The notes under the pieces were generated by a model. That model searched no databases and was not told where the DNA came from. It saw nothing but the letters and a program-made list of their open reading frames with translations. This document shows, one piece after another, positions 8,564-18,395 of a stretch of DNA of 64,000 bases (position 1 is the first letter of the stretch; each line of letters begins with the position of its first letter). Origin of the DNA: Aureispira sp963837355 (GTDB taxonomy: Bacteria; Bacteroidota; Bacteroidia; Chitinophagales; Saprospiraceae). The stretch covers positions 372,001 to 436,000 of the forward strand of contig CAWIMY010000002.1 of the NCBI GenBank assembly GCA_963837355.1, read 5' to 3'. The position numbers and the translations under genes were made by a program.

Positions 8564-9712
8564 ATGCGTAAAGAAAAAAATACCTATTCCTTACTCGACA
8601 TCACGGGGATACTATACCGTTGGCGGAGGCCGCTGTTGAGTTTAATTTTGGCAACGGCTATTGGCTCTATCATTGTCAGTTTGCTGTTGGATGACTATTA
8701 TACCGCTACAGCCACTTTTGTTCCGACCAATGAAGAACAAAAGCTTTTTGACTCTGCGGGTAACTTGACCTTATATGGTGGAGATGATGCGGTTAGCCGA
8801 GTATTGATTTTTGCAGAATCAGCTCCCTTTGTCAACTACATGATTGCCACATTCGATTTGGGAAACCGCTACAATATTGATACGACTACAGCCAAAGGGC
8901 GCAACTTAGTTGAAAAGCATTTTAAGAAGCTATATGATATCAAACGCAACAAGTACAGTGGTCTAGAAATTTCTATACAAGATACCGATCAATATACGGC
9001 TTATAGAATGGTAGACTCTGCCCTTTACAAAATACAAGATTTGTACCGTTCGGCTACTTCTGGCAATAAAGGGCTCATCAAAGAGACTTATGAAAAAGCC
9101 ATCGCAGAAAAAGAAGCAGAACTCATCCAAGTAGCAGATACCCTCACTATTTTGCGCAAGCAGTTCAACATTTTTGATGTCAAGCAACAAAGTGTCACCC
9201 TAGCGCACATGTTGACGGCATTAGAAGGAAAACTAGAGTACGACCGCGCCAAGTTAGAGTCGTTTTATGACAATGGTGCCATCAAGGATTCGATTATAAA
9301 CGTTACCGCGCGTATTGCGGGAGCCACTCGCCAACGCAACCTCATGCGAGGTGGGGGAAATACCAGTCCTAACGAAGCCGCCACGGCTTCTGATATTTAT
9401 GCGTTTAATGAAGGGCGAGATTTGGTTATTTATTGGGAAACCAAAATTGCTAACCTCAACGAAGAACTATCGCTAATCATTACGCAATTTGCTAAGTTTA
9501 AGACGCACGCTTATTCTAATATTGCGGGAATCATTGTGTTAGAACCCGTGCAGGTGCCCAAGCTAAAATCTTACCCTATCCGTTCTTTGATGGTTATTGG
9601 GGCTGTTTTGGTGTCCATTATTTTAGGTATTATTGGTGTGTTGATTTTAGACGCCTATAAACGCGTTGATTGGAAAGAAGTATTGTATGAGAAGCCAGTT
9701 AGTCATTCGTAA
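8564..9712 (+). CDS. Wzz-like polysaccharide chain-length determinant
   Basis: A 382-residue protein. The ATG at 8564 was preferred because the Wzz fold begins there (MRKEKNTYSLLDITGILYRW). Two transmembrane helices bracket a periplasmic domain: RPLLSLILATAIGSIIVSLL (about 24-44) and SLMVIGAVLVSIILGIIGVL near the C-terminus. The middle is helical and coiled-coil-like (KAIAEKEAELIQVADTLTI). The proline before TM2 (PKLKSYPIRSL) is the usual Wzz hallmark. There is no C-terminal tyrosine kinase domain. The gene overlaps the start of the O-antigen ligase gene by 26 nt. Confidence 0.8.
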   Translation: MRKEKNTYSLLDITGILYRWRRPLLSLILATAIGSIIVSLLLDDYYTATATFVPTNEEQKLFDSAGNLTLYGGDDAVSRVLIFAESAPFVNYMIATFDLGNRYNIDTTTAKGRNLVEKHFKKLYDIKRNKYSGLEISIQDTDQYTAYRMVDSALYKIQDLYRSATSGNKGLIKETYEKAIAEKEAELIQVADTLTILRKQFNIFDVKQQSVTLAHMLTALEGKLEYDRAKLESFYDNGAIKDSIINVTARIAGATRQRNLMRGGGNTSPNEAATASDIYAFNEGRDLVIYWETKIANLNEELSLIITQFAKFKTHAYSNIAGIIVLEPVQVPKLKSYPIRSLMVIGAVLVSIILGIIGVLILDAYKRVDWKEVLYEKPVSHS

Positions 9713-11162
9713 ACATTCCCTTGGACTGTTCAAAGGCTATAGCTTATGCTTGTTGTTGAGCATTTTTGCGGGTATCTATTTTGAAACTCCGCTGCCGCTC
9801 TTGCTGCCATTAGCCTTGGTTTTTATGTTTCAATTGTTGGTAGACTATGAAAAAATCTACTTGCTGTTGTTCCTGTGTTTGCCCCTCTCCACAGAGGTAT
9901 TCCTAACGGATAATTTGGCCACCGATTTACCAACGGAACCCCTTATTGTGGGCTTGATGTTGCTGTATTTTTTCCTGATCTTAGTCAATCCAAGGAACCT
10001 CAACATGCGCTTTTTGCAGCATCCGTTTTCGATGTTGTTGCTGCTGCATTTAGGTTGGACGGCTGTAGCCACCTTTAATTCCTCGTCGGTCGTTTTCTCT
10101 TCTAAATTCTTACTAGCGAAGGTGTGGTACATCGTGACGTTCTTTTACTTTGCAGGGCACATGCTCAAAAAGAAGGGGCAATCCAACAGAATTTTATGGC
10201 TGATTGCCGTTCCGTTGGTCTTAGCGACGGTTAAGGTAATTATTCACCATGCCACACTCAATTTTGGCTTCAAAGCAATCAATGCAGCTTGTCCGCCCTT
10301 CTTCCGCAACCACGTGAATTATGCCGCCATGTTATCGATTTTCTTACCGTTTATGTGGTATTTGCATAAATGGGCAGGAACACCACAGATCAAGCGTTGG
10401 GCAAAAGTTATGGCCGTTATTTTGATTTTTGCCATTGTATCGGCTTACACTAGAGCAGCGTATGTAGCTATTTTATTGGCGATGGTCGCTTTTTGGATCG
10501 TTCGGCTTCGGTTGATGCACTTGGCCGTTGCCATTGCCTCCATTGTTATTATTGGCGTGTTGAGTTTTCTATTGATAGAAAACCGTTTTATGGAATTGGT
10601 CCCTAGCTCGGAGACCGTTGCCCATACCGAACTATCGGGCATTATCTCGTCTACTTCGGAGCTCAAAGATGTCTCGACAATGGAGCGGTACTACCGTTGG
10701 ATTGCGGGGGTGCGGATGGTATCCGAAAAGCCCCTGTTGGGTTTTGGCCCTGGCAACTTCTACCACTTTTACAAAGAATATACCTTGAGCCGTTTCTCTA
10801 CTTATGTGAGTGATAATCCCGAAAAATCGGGCATTCACAACTACTACTTGATGGTAGCCTTAGAGCAGGGAATTTTGGGGCTGCTCATCTTTGTACTTCT
10901 GCTTTATACAGTGGTTATACAAGGACAGCGGATTTATCACGAGACCAGCAACCGCAAACAACGCGATTTGGTTATGGCAGCCTTGTTATCCAGTATTGTG
11001 ATCTATGCTTTTCTATTGATGAACGATATGATTGAAACCGATAAAGTCGGCTCTCTCTTTTTCTTCAACATTGCCTTGCTGGCGCATATTGATTTGAACA
11101 ATAAACGCCTAGAACGCGCTCCAACCACCCCCCCACAAACTCCCCCTTCGCCTGTCGAATAA
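9687..11162 (+). CDS. O-antigen ligase / Wzy-type polymerase family membrane protein
   Basis: A 491-residue protein with about 11-12 transmembrane helices. The ATG at 9687 lies inside the Wzz-like gene, so the two are translationally coupled. The large periplasmic loop and following helix carry the Wzy_C/WaaL signature: GFGPGNFYHFYKEYTL, then SGIHNYYLMVALEQGILGLL, including the conserved His. Proteins of this family either polymerise repeat units (Wzy) or ligate glycan to lipid A core (WaaL), and sequence similarity does not separate the two. Position after flippase and Wzz favours a polymerase. It ends in a proline/threonine-rich tail. Confidence 0.8.
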   Translation: MRSQLVIRKHSLGLFKGYSLCLLLSIFAGIYFETPLPLLLPLALVFMFQLLVDYEKIYLLLFLCLPLSTEVFLTDNLATDLPTEPLIVGLMLLYFFLILVNPRNLNMRFLQHPFSMLLLLHLGWTAVATFNSSSVVFSSKFLLAKVWYIVTFFYFAGHMLKKKGQSNRILWLIAVPLVLATVKVIIHHATLNFGFKAINAACPPFFRNHVNYAAMLSIFLPFMWYLHKWAGTPQIKRWAKVMAVILIFAIVSAYTRAAYVAILLAMVAFWIVRLRLMHLAVAIASIVIIGVLSFLLIENRFMELVPSSETVAHTELSGIISSTSELKDVSTMERYYRWIAGVRMVSEKPLLGFGPGNFYHFYKEYTLSRFSTYVSDNPEKSGIHNYYLMVALEQGILGLLIFVLLLYTVVIQGQRIYHETSNRKQRDLVMAALLSSIVIYAFLLMNDMIETDKVGSLFFFNIALLAHIDLNNKRLERAPTTPPQTPPSPVE

Positions 11163-11167
11163 GGCTG

Positions 11168-13282
11168 TTAGTAACTTCCGAAATAACGTCTCAGGAACCA
11201 TTCCAAGGATAACAACGTCAACAACAGGAAGAAAATCCATTTGAGGTGAATCAAGGAGCGGGTTTTGATGGTATCGTATAATACGGGCTTGGCAAACCCC
11301 TTGGCGTTGATCATTTGCGGCAGCTCCAGTAATTGCGTTGGCCCGACAACAGCCCCACCATTTTTCTCACTAATTATGTTGAGTAGCTGGTGATTAGCCG
11401 TCGTTTCGAAGACCTCTAGTTGGATGCTCTGTACGCTAAATTCCCCGCCTGATTTTAGTGTTTCGCCGTTATAGCTACTGCGTGCTTCGTAGCGGTAATT
11501 GCCTTCGGGCAAACGGCCCGCATTGAGCGTATAGCTAGATTCTGTTTTATTAAAATTGTAAGTAAATTTTTCGCCGCCCTCGTTGGTAATTAACAACGTC
11601 GCTTCTGGATCGTTGACCCGCTCGTAATTGCTGTTGTATAACTCGGCATCCACTGTGATGTTCTCATTCTCGGTATACAAGGTATTGCTCGCGAACGCTC
11701 TAAAACGGCGCTTATCTTCTTTGGTACTGAGGTACTGTATCACCTTGCCCAACAACTCATCGAATAAATCATGGGATTGGTGCTGCACATAGTCATAAAT
11801 ACGCCACTTCCAAATGCCCTCTCCTGCAATAACTCCTTTTTTGATGCCCTGTTCTTCTCCCAATACCAATAGCGGATAATCTGTATTGATGGAACCTATG
11901 CGTTGCGACAAAAGTACGGCAGCATCAGGTTTCGCCTTAAAATCTCCAAAAGGGACTGTAATGGGAGGCAATTGCGCGATCAAATCCTTCACCTCTTCTT
12001 CTAGGGTAAACACATTGAAGTTAGGGCGCAAGGTTGGCTGCGCATCGTTGGTTTGGGTACTGCGGCCTGTAATTGTCAACAAGCCTTGGCTTTGGCTGAG
12101 ATTGGGCAAGCTAGTTTGTGTCCCCACTACAAATAGATGGGGTGTTTTTTTATTGCGAATCGCCGATAACACTTCTGCAATGTTGTTGCGCCCACTAGGC
12201 AATTGGTGCAACACTACAAAATCGTAATCGGCAATAGCCACCTTCAAGTCGTCGGCATACTGCAAATCAACTTCGTAATTTTTATTGTTGTTAATGGTAC
12301 GGCGCATGGCGGCCAAATCGGGATGCGGAGACTCTGCCAAAAGCAAAATCTTTTGGCGTGCGTCCAAAACATCAATGTAAAAGTTCTTGGTATTGTTGGC
12401 CGTTGTGGCCTCGCCCTCTACGGCAGTCAGCGAAACGGTATATTTTTGTACGCCACTGGTACGGGCTTCCAGCGTCAATTCTACGGTCGTAAAAAAATCG
12501 TTGTCGGCAATAGTAATCGTTTCCTCTTGCAAGCGGCGGCCACCTTTAGAGACCACCAACTTCGTTGTATTAGCGCCGCAGTTAATCGCGGCAACGTCAA
12601 TTTGAATACTAAAACGATCCCCCAAATAGGTAATTTGATTATTGTATACTTTTTTGAGGACAAGGTCTTTTTTGGGAATGGTATCGCCTAAGGCAACACT
12701 AAAAACAGGCGCGTTGAGCTGGTTCCCCAAATAAATGGGATTACTTCCTTGGTTGTATATTCCATCTGATGCCCAAATAATGGTTCCCAAATTTTGATTG
12801 CTGTACAAATCGTACATTTCTTGTAAAAAGGCAGCGATATTAGTGGCTTGATCGGTATAACTGTGGTCAATCCCCTCACGGACATCGGCCCCAAAAGAGT
12901 AGGTTTTGAGGGTGTATTTTTCGGAGAGCTGTTCCTTCAAAGCATCCATATCTTGCTGATATTGAGCGCGCTGAGCATCCGTAAATTCACTGCCGACCGA
13001 GGCCGAGTTGTCCTGCGCTAACACAACAATAGGCTGCTCTGTCTGAGTAATGGTTCGTTTGATAACAGGCGAGAGCAACAAAATGCAAATAATGGTCACG
13101 ACCGTAAAGCGCAACAGCCCCAACCCTCGATTTAGGCGTGTTGATTGTTCCCCAAAACTTCGATCGCGGTAATACAAAGCCAGCGCATACAAGAGCCCTG
13201 CCGCTACACAGAGCAATAAAAACCACTGAGGATAAGAAAACAGTACCGTAGATTGTAAAAATAAAGCCGTAGTAAAATACAT
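11168..13282 (-). CDS. von Willebrand-like membrane protein (BatA-like architecture)
   Basis: A 704-residue protein. Two N-terminal membrane helices (QWFLLLCVAAGLLYALALYY and FTVVTIICILLLSPVI) precede a periplasmic A-type domain with a metal-site-like motif VVLAQDNSASVGSEF (DxSxS). An Ig-like beta region is in the second half, and one C-terminal membrane helix (HLKWIFFLLLTLLSLEWFL) closes the chain. Double glycines in the middle (PIYLGNQL, FSVALGD) are typical of Bacteroidota relatives. Its exact role is unknown. It converges on the O-antigen ligase gene with only 5 nt between stops, and no terminator is visible in that gap. Confidence 0.7.
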   Translation of the reverse strand: MYFTTALFLQSTVLFSYPQWFLLLCVAAGLLYALALYYRDRSFGEQSTRLNRGLGLLRFTVVTIICILLLSPVIKRTITQTEQPIVVLAQDNSASVGSEFTDAQRAQYQQDMDALKEQLSEKYTLKTYSFGADVREGIDHSYTDQATNIAAFLQEMYDLYSNQNLGTIIWASDGIYNQGSNPIYLGNQLNAPVFSVALGDTIPKKDLVLKKVYNNQITYLGDRFSIQIDVAAINCGANTTKLVVSKGGRRLQEETITIADNDFFTTVELTLEARTSGVQKYTVSLTAVEGEATTANNTKNFYIDVLDARQKILLLAESPHPDLAAMRRTINNNKNYEVDLQYADDLKVAIADYDFVVLHQLPSGRNNIAEVLSAIRNKKTPHLFVVGTQTSLPNLSQSQGLLTITGRSTQTNDAQPTLRPNFNVFTLEEEVKDLIAQLPPITVPFGDFKAKPDAAVLLSQRIGSINTDYPLLVLGEEQGIKKGVIAGEGIWKWRIYDYVQHQSHDLFDELLGKVIQYLSTKEDKRRFRAFASNTLYTENENITVDAELYNSNYERVNDPEATLLITNEGGEKFTYNFNKTESSYTLNAGRLPEGNYRYEARSSYNGETLKSGGEFSVQSIQLEVFETTANHQLLNIISEKNGGAVVGPTQLLELPQMINAKGFAKPVLYDTIKTRSLIHLKWIFFLLLTLLSLEWFLRRYFGSY

Positions 13283-13495
13283 GAATCGCTATTCGTTAAA
13301 GAAGTGTGCTCCTGCCAAAGCAAGTAGTTCAAAGGTCTTGCTGACAATAAGAGTTTACGAAGTAAAATACCCATTCTAACAACAATTGACAACCTACAAC
13401 CCTACGCTAAGATACATTTAACATAGGAAACTAGCGTGCAAAGCGAAAGAAGTAATCGCCAAGGGCAGCGCTTTTATAAACATCCCTTCGTTTCG

Positions 13496-13533
13496 CCACA
13501 AAAAAAGCCTCCTCTGCGATCAGAGAAGGCTTT
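13496..13533 (-). terminator. intrinsic terminator after the CpcT-like gene
   Basis: A 13-bp stem with one mismatch (AAAGCCTCCTCTG / CAGAGAAGGCTTT) and a 4-nt loop. On the minus strand it is followed by a T8 tract. It lies 25 nt downstream of the CpcT-like gene. Confidence 0.75.
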
Positions 13534-13557
13534 CGTTGATAAACTTGTGCGCCGTTC

Positions 13558-14295
13558 CTACAAGGAGGTAAGCGGCAGTAATTCGTATTTTCGTTCGAGT
13601 TCTTTTTTATTCATGCGATTGAAGACGTTGTTTTTGTAATGCACCATCTTTTGTTGGTGCTCGTCTAAGAGGCTAATATCAAAAGTAATTTTGTCCGACT
13701 TGATCGTTGCATTGATGCGGTAATACTTCAACTGGTCGGAAATATCATCGTTGCAAGCGCCCTTAGCCATGAGGCGATAACCACCTTTTTCTCCCCGTAC
13801 AATGTAACAGCCACAATCGTCACCATTGCTAATTAATTCGCTGCGCTGCACGTGCTCATAAGGGGCAGCTTTGACCCATTCATAAGGATCTAATTCTTTA
13901 CTTTCTGGAATACGGTAAAAAGTAATGAAAGAAGTATCGGGAGAAACTTTAGTAATTTCAGCGATGCTATTGGTTAATGGATTGGCGTAAGAACCAGCGG
14001 AGTACCAGCCCATATAAATCCAACGTTCACCAATGCGTGATTTTTTCCAAATACGGCGGCCAATTAATTCTTGCTCAATCGTCATTTCTGATTTACCGCT
14101 CTCTACTTGCTTTCTATTAGAGAAATGTCCCTCCCAAGCGTTGGCAATCCGTTCTAAACGGTTATTCGACGCTTTATTATTGTTGGTCTGCGTCATGGTC
14201 TCTATTTGCTCTACTGGAACTCGATTGCTGTTGCAACTACCCAAGAATAGCACTAGTGAGCAGAGACTTAGGATAGAAAAGAGTATTTTTTTCAT
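13558..14295 (-). CDS. CpcT/CpeT-like lipoprotein
   Basis: A 245-residue protein. The ATG at 14295 was chosen over the longer frame because it begins a lipoprotein signal (MKKILFSILSLCSLVLFLGS, lipobox LGSC). The mature protein resembles the CpcT/CpeT fold (DUF1001-type). It has RLERIANAWEGHFSN near the start, ERWIYMGWYSAGSYANPL in the middle, and a late cysteine cluster DDCGCYIV then AKGACNDD. In cyanobacteria this fold attaches bilins to phycobiliproteins. In heterotrophic Bacteroidota the function is unknown, so no lyase activity is claimed. The upstream extension of the frame runs through the FISUMP pseudogene and is not coding. Confidence 0.6.
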   Translation of the reverse strand: MKKILFSILSLCSLVLFLGSCNSNRVPVEQIETMTQTNNNKASNNRLERIANAWEGHFSNRKQVESGKSEMTIEQELIGRRIWKKSRIGERWIYMGWYSAGSYANPLTNSIAEITKVSPDTSFITFYRIPESKELDPYEWVKAAPYEHVQRSELISNGDDCGCYIVRGEKGGYRLMAKGACNDDISDQLKYYRINATIKSDKITFDISLLDEHQQKMVHYKNNVFNRMNKKELERKYELLPLTSL

Positions 14296-14467
14296 AGTGG
14301 TAAAGCGAAATGAGAATAGGTAATAAAATTTTTTAAATGATACTATTATAACAGAAAATAGCACTTTTTGTTCATTTGTAGTTTTATTCAGTCCCTGCAA
14401 AATAGCCGTCACAAAAAGTATTTTTTTATAAAAAAACAGTGATAATTTCAGCTCGGTCAACGATTCC

Positions 14468-14785
14468 CTAATCTTGGACAAGTCGGCAATAAGCAGAGCA
14501 AAAAGCTCCAAAAAAAATCGCGTTCTACTCGTCCCAAGGATACAAACAGCCCTACTGGAAGGCAGGATTGGCAGACCAATAAACAGAATTAGGGGTTTTG
14601 AAACGCAGATTTTGCGCCATCTAGACCTGATTGCCAACCATCAAGGCAGCATATAAACTACCATCGCGCTCATCAATGAAGGAATTGGAGGGCAATCCGC
14701 CATAGGTCTTTTTTCTTTTTTTGCAAGCCGTAAATACTAATGTATACCCTAGTAGAGCTAGTACTACTGCTTTTCTTTTGTTCCT
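14468..14785 (-). pseudogene. decayed FISUMP-type lipoprotein (copy 1)
   Basis: Read from 14785 down, one frame gives a lipoprotein signal (RKAVVLALLGYTLVFTAC, Cys at codon 21), then NSFIDERDGSLYAALMVGNQV, a TAG at 14623-14621, and MAQNLRFKTPNSVYWSANP. In intact FISUMP proteins the tryptophan of QVWMAxNLR sits exactly where the TAG is. Two further TAG codons interrupt AFQ-GCLYPWDE, and similarity then fades. The expected start is AGG rather than ATG, just where an AAAGGAGG-like ribosome site lies. FISUMP domains (Fibrobacter succinogenes major paralogous domain) occur in surface lipoproteins. This copy is clearly dead. The bases 14786-15048 upstream contain no gene. Confidence 0.7.
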
Positions 14786-15048
14786 CCTTTATTATTTTTG
14801 AAATAGGAGATTATAGCGTTATATTAGAGGTTATTAGAAGACAACTCAGCCCCTTAAGAATGATTGGCGACTAGTAGATCATTAAAAAAACGTATTCCTA
14901 AGATGTCTCTGAAGTTTAAACCGTTTGAATGCGCTTTATACAAAAAAATGCTCCCCTCTAGTTGGATTGTATCCTTCTATAGAAACACCTTATCCTATAA
15001 AAGGGTCTCTTGTATAGTTTTAGCCATTTGATTTAATCTTAGCTAGTG

Positions 15049-17259
15049 ATGAATTACGCCTTTCTTATTGCTCTTCTATGTGCTCCTTTTTTTACTTGGG
15101 GACAAGCTATCTCAGGTACTATTCGCAATACTCAGCAGCATCCTATTGTCGATGTACAAGTACTCAACCTTTCTAATGGACTTCATGCCCACACTGATGA
15201 GGATGGCTACTTTAGCATTCAGCAAAGCAAAATAGGAGATACCCTCAAATTTTATCACATGGCTTACCAGTCGATTAATGTGGTGGTAAAAGAAGAAAAA
15301 CTGCGTGTTGTCTTGAAAGACCAACTCCTGGATCTACAAGAAATCGTCATCTTACCTACAGCCAATAACTTAAATTTAATTACTGCTGTAGACGATAGAA
15401 TCACGCCTGTCAACTCTTCCCAAGAAATTTTACGGAAGGTTCCAGGGTTGTTTATTGGCCAACACGCAGGTGGCGGCAAGGCAGAGCAAATTTTTCTGCG
15501 CGGCTTTGACATCGATCACGGAACGGACATTGCGCTGCAAGTCGATGGAATGCCTGTGAATATGGTGTCTCATGCCCACGGCCAAGGCTATGCCGACCTG
15601 CACTTTCTCATTCCTGAAACCGTGGAGAAAATAGATTTTGGCAAAGGGCTTTATTATGCCGATAAAGGCAACTTTAATACCGCAGGCTACGTCGATTTTC
15701 AAACTAAAGATAGATTGGATAACAGCTTAATCAAACTGGAAGTAGGCCAGTTCAATACCTTGCGTACCTTGGGGATGTTCAGCATTTTGAACCAAGAAAA
15801 GCACAGTGCCTATGCCGCCATAGAATACAACAGTACCGACGGCCCTTTTGAAAGCCCTCAAAATTTTAATCGCCTCAACCTCTTTGCCAAATACACGGGT
15901 AAACTCACTCCTACCGACAAAATAAGCACCACCTTTTCGCACTTTACTAGCAAATGGGATGCCTCTGGACAAATCCCCCAGCGTGCAGTCGACAACGGCA
16001 GTATTTCGCGCTTTGGTGCTATTGATGATACGGAAGGTGGAAACACCAGCCGCAGCAACATTCTTTTGAATTACAACAAAATAATATCCAGCGACGCTTA
16101 TATCAAAAGCAGCCTTTATTACAGCAAGTACGATTTTCAACTCTTTTCTAACTTTACATTTTTCTTAGAAGATTCCCTCAATGGTGATCAAATCAAGCAG
16201 CAAGAAGACCGCAGTATCATTGGCCTTCAAAGCACTTACTATCAAACGTTGTATTGGAATAATGTAAAAGCGACCATCAACGTTGGCATCAACTTGCGCC
16301 ACGACAATGTTGCTGACAATGAATTGTCGCGCACCCGCAACCGAAAAGAGACCTTGGAGCAGCTACAATTTGGGGACGTGCAAGAAACCAATTTAGGAGC
16401 CTTTGCCAACGCTTCTTTTGAACTGGGTAAATGAACCTTGGGGACAGGCGTACGCGTTGATTATTTTGATTTTCAATACAACGATCAATTGCTACCGACT
16501 TACCAAACCCAAACGGCTACCAAAGCAATTGTTAGCCCCAAATTAAGTCTATTATACAGCCACAACCGCCATTGGCAACTCTACCTAAAAGCGGGTCGCG
16601 GTTTTCACTCCAACGACACCCGTGTTGTAGTTGCCCGCAACGGTCGCCAAATTTTACCCGCTGCTTATGGGGGCGATGTAGGAGTACTTTGGAAACCTTT
16701 ACCACGCTTGCTAGTTAATGCCGCCTATTGGTATTTATTTTTAGAACAGGAATTTGTCTATGTTGGCGACGCTGGTATTGTAGAACCAAGTGGCCAAACC
16801 CAGCGCCAAGGGGTAGAATTGAGTACGCGCTATCAAATCGTGGATTGGTTGTTTTGGAATCTAGACGCTACTTACACCTATGCGCGATCGGTGGAGGAGT
16901 CTATTGGCGAAAATTTCATTCCACTAGCGCCTGATTTAACGCTTGTTAGTGGCTTACAAGTCCGTCACTCTTCGGGGATTTATGGCGGGGTCAACTTACG
17001 TTACCTCAAAGACCGCCCTGCTAATGAAGACAATTCTATTGTCGCTGAAGGGTACACAGTGGTCGATTTAAATGCGGGCTTTCGCTACAAACGCTTTGAT
17101 ATTGGCATTCAAATTCAAAATTTATTGAATACCGAATGGAATGAAACCCAGTTTGCTACAGAATCTCGTTTACAAGGAGAACCTGTTCCTGTAGAGGAAA
17201 TCCACTTTACACCAGGCACGCCGTTTTATTTCAAGGGGAGTATACAGTATAGTTTCTAA
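15049..17259 (+). pseudogene. TonB-dependent receptor with in-frame TGA
   Basis: A 736-codon frame encoding an outer-membrane receptor. It has a signal peptide (to about WGQAISG) and a carboxypeptidase-regulatory-like domain (GTIRNTQQHPIVDVQVLNLS). The plug domain includes QEILRKVPGLFIGQHAGGGK and IFLRGFDIDHGTDIALQVDG. A 22-strand-type barrel ends in the aromatic FYFKGSIQYSF. The frame is interrupted at 16432-16434 by TGA. The context reads ELGK-stop-TLGTGVRVDYF, where a Trp (TGG) is expected. It cannot fold as a barrel if translation stops there, because the last about 275 residues would be missing. The rest of the frame is intact, so this is either one nonsense change or a sequencing error. 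Confidence 0.85.
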
Positions 17260-17317
17260 AGCCCTCTACTTTGAGAATAGTTTTGTATTTTAGGAAGTGC
17301 TGCTTCAACAGACTTAG

Positions 17318-17563
17318 TACACGCTCTACCCCAATCCTACAACGGGCTTTTGTACGGTAGAATTAGGGAGTGCCTACGAGCAAGGATACACCTGTACCAT
17401 TTACAATTTGTTGGGAAAAGTGGTTCAACAACAACGCGTTGCACTGACTACTTATCAAAAGCTTCAATTTGATTTGACTAACCAACCCGCAGGCGTTTAT
17501 TTGATGGAAATCGAAGGGGCGCTGGGCGAGTGTCGGGTAGAGAAATTTGTGCTGGCGCGGTAA
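17318..17563 (+). pseudogene. orphan T9SS C-terminal sorting domain
   Basis: An 82-codon open stretch directly after a TAG at 17315-17317, with no start codon near its beginning. It reads as a type A sorting domain of the type IX secretion system: YTLYPNPTTGFCTVELGSAY, then TIYNLLGKVVQQQRVAL, then LTNQPAGVYLMEIEGALGE, and a C-terminal VEKFVLAR. It would normally be the last about 80 residues of a secreted enzyme or adhesin. The rest of that protein is missing; only 58 nt separate it from the receptor pseudogene. It looks like the tail of a deleted T9SS cargo gene. Confidence 0.75.
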
Positions 17564-17591
17564 TCACTAATAGCGTTGCTAATCCTAAAAA

Positions 17592-17629
17592 AAAGTTCCG
17601 AACTGATCGCTTGACCAGTTCGGAACTTT
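17592..17629. terminator. bidirectional intrinsic terminator
   Basis: A perfect 14-bp stem (AAAGTTCCGAACTG paired with its complement), with a 10-nt loop, flanked by an A8 run on the left and a short T tract on the right. It lies between the plus-strand sorting-domain remnant and the minus-strand FISUMP pseudogene. Confidence 0.8.
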
Positions 17630-17654
17630 ATACTTCTAGACTTAAAAAACGGCT

Positions 17655-18330
17655 TTAATAATCGCGTACACAACGACAAGAAAAGGAGTAGAAAGGATCA
17701 ACTGTCCACGATGTAAAATAATCAGATCGATTAGTTGCTCTTTAACGTCCAAACATCTACCCCCCGGTAGAGCTACTCCAAAAGTTCGCTTCTTCCCCCA
17801 AGGCGTAAAAGCTAGAGCGGTAGAGAAAGCCTGCAGGAAAAGCATTAAATTTTGTGGTGTTGGTACCGTTAGCACCTATCCATCCTGTAATCGATTTTAG
17901 AATAGGAGCCAATTCAATACTCGATACGTTCGGCAAGGCTTCTAGGTTAGCTTCTAATCAAGACCCACTCGCGATGACTGGGTATATGCCAGTTATCGGG
18001 ACAAAGTCCTTTTACCCCACTTGGATTACGATCACTAGCAGGGGCTCCATTCATAAGGATAGGCCACGTATACAAACGGCCATATCGGTAATCATTAGCA
18101 TTAACGAGAAAAGAACCAGGGACATCATACCGCAGATTCTCCGCCATCCAAACTTGGGTACCAATAGTTACTGTCTCGTAGGTTTCTCCATCTCTGCTAT
18201 CGGTAAAAAAGCGATCAACAACGACATTATTATCGTTGCCCAAATCCTCCACCAATTCTTTTTTACAGGCGCTGAATATCAACAATAAAGCACATAGGCT
18301 CCACAGTAATAGTTTTCTTTTTTGCATCAT
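17655..18330 (-). pseudogene. frameshifted FISUMP-type lipoprotein (copy 2)
   Basis: It starts with a lipoprotein signal (MMQKRKLLLWSLCALLLIFS, lipobox FSAC) and the FISUMP hallmark TIGTQVWMAENLRYDVPGS, then YGRLYTWPILMNGA and LCPDNWHIPSHREWV. The frame breaks at about 17955 (one extra base, ATT-A-GAA). It resumes as ANLEALPNVSSIELAPILKS through ALGEEANFWSSSTGG. It breaks again in a G6 tract (17760-17765, one base short) and once more near 17733 (one extra base), ending as FTSWTVDPFYSFSCRCVRDY. Repairing all three gives exactly 224 codons plus stop. Intact FISUMP proteins end in CRCVRD in the same way. Three independent indels make this a real pseudogene or a badly resolved sequence. Confidence 0.75.
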
Positions 18331-18395
18331 TTCTTATTTTACAAGCTTTAAAATTTAGTCTGTAAAGATAAACAATTATGCTTTTTCCAAGAATC

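Noticed and set aside
13558..14295. Phycobilin lyase activity from CpcT similarity.
   Set aside because: No phycobiliproteins or other photosynthesis genes are present, and the similarity is at fold level only.
14296..14637. N-terminal extension of the CpcT-like gene by 114 residues.
   Set aside because: The extension covers the FISUMP remnant in another frame, and the lipoprotein signal at 14295 gives a better start.
16432..16434. UGA recoded as tryptophan (genetic code 4).
   Set aside because: Several intact genes here end in TGA and use TGG for Trp; a single nonsense change is simpler.
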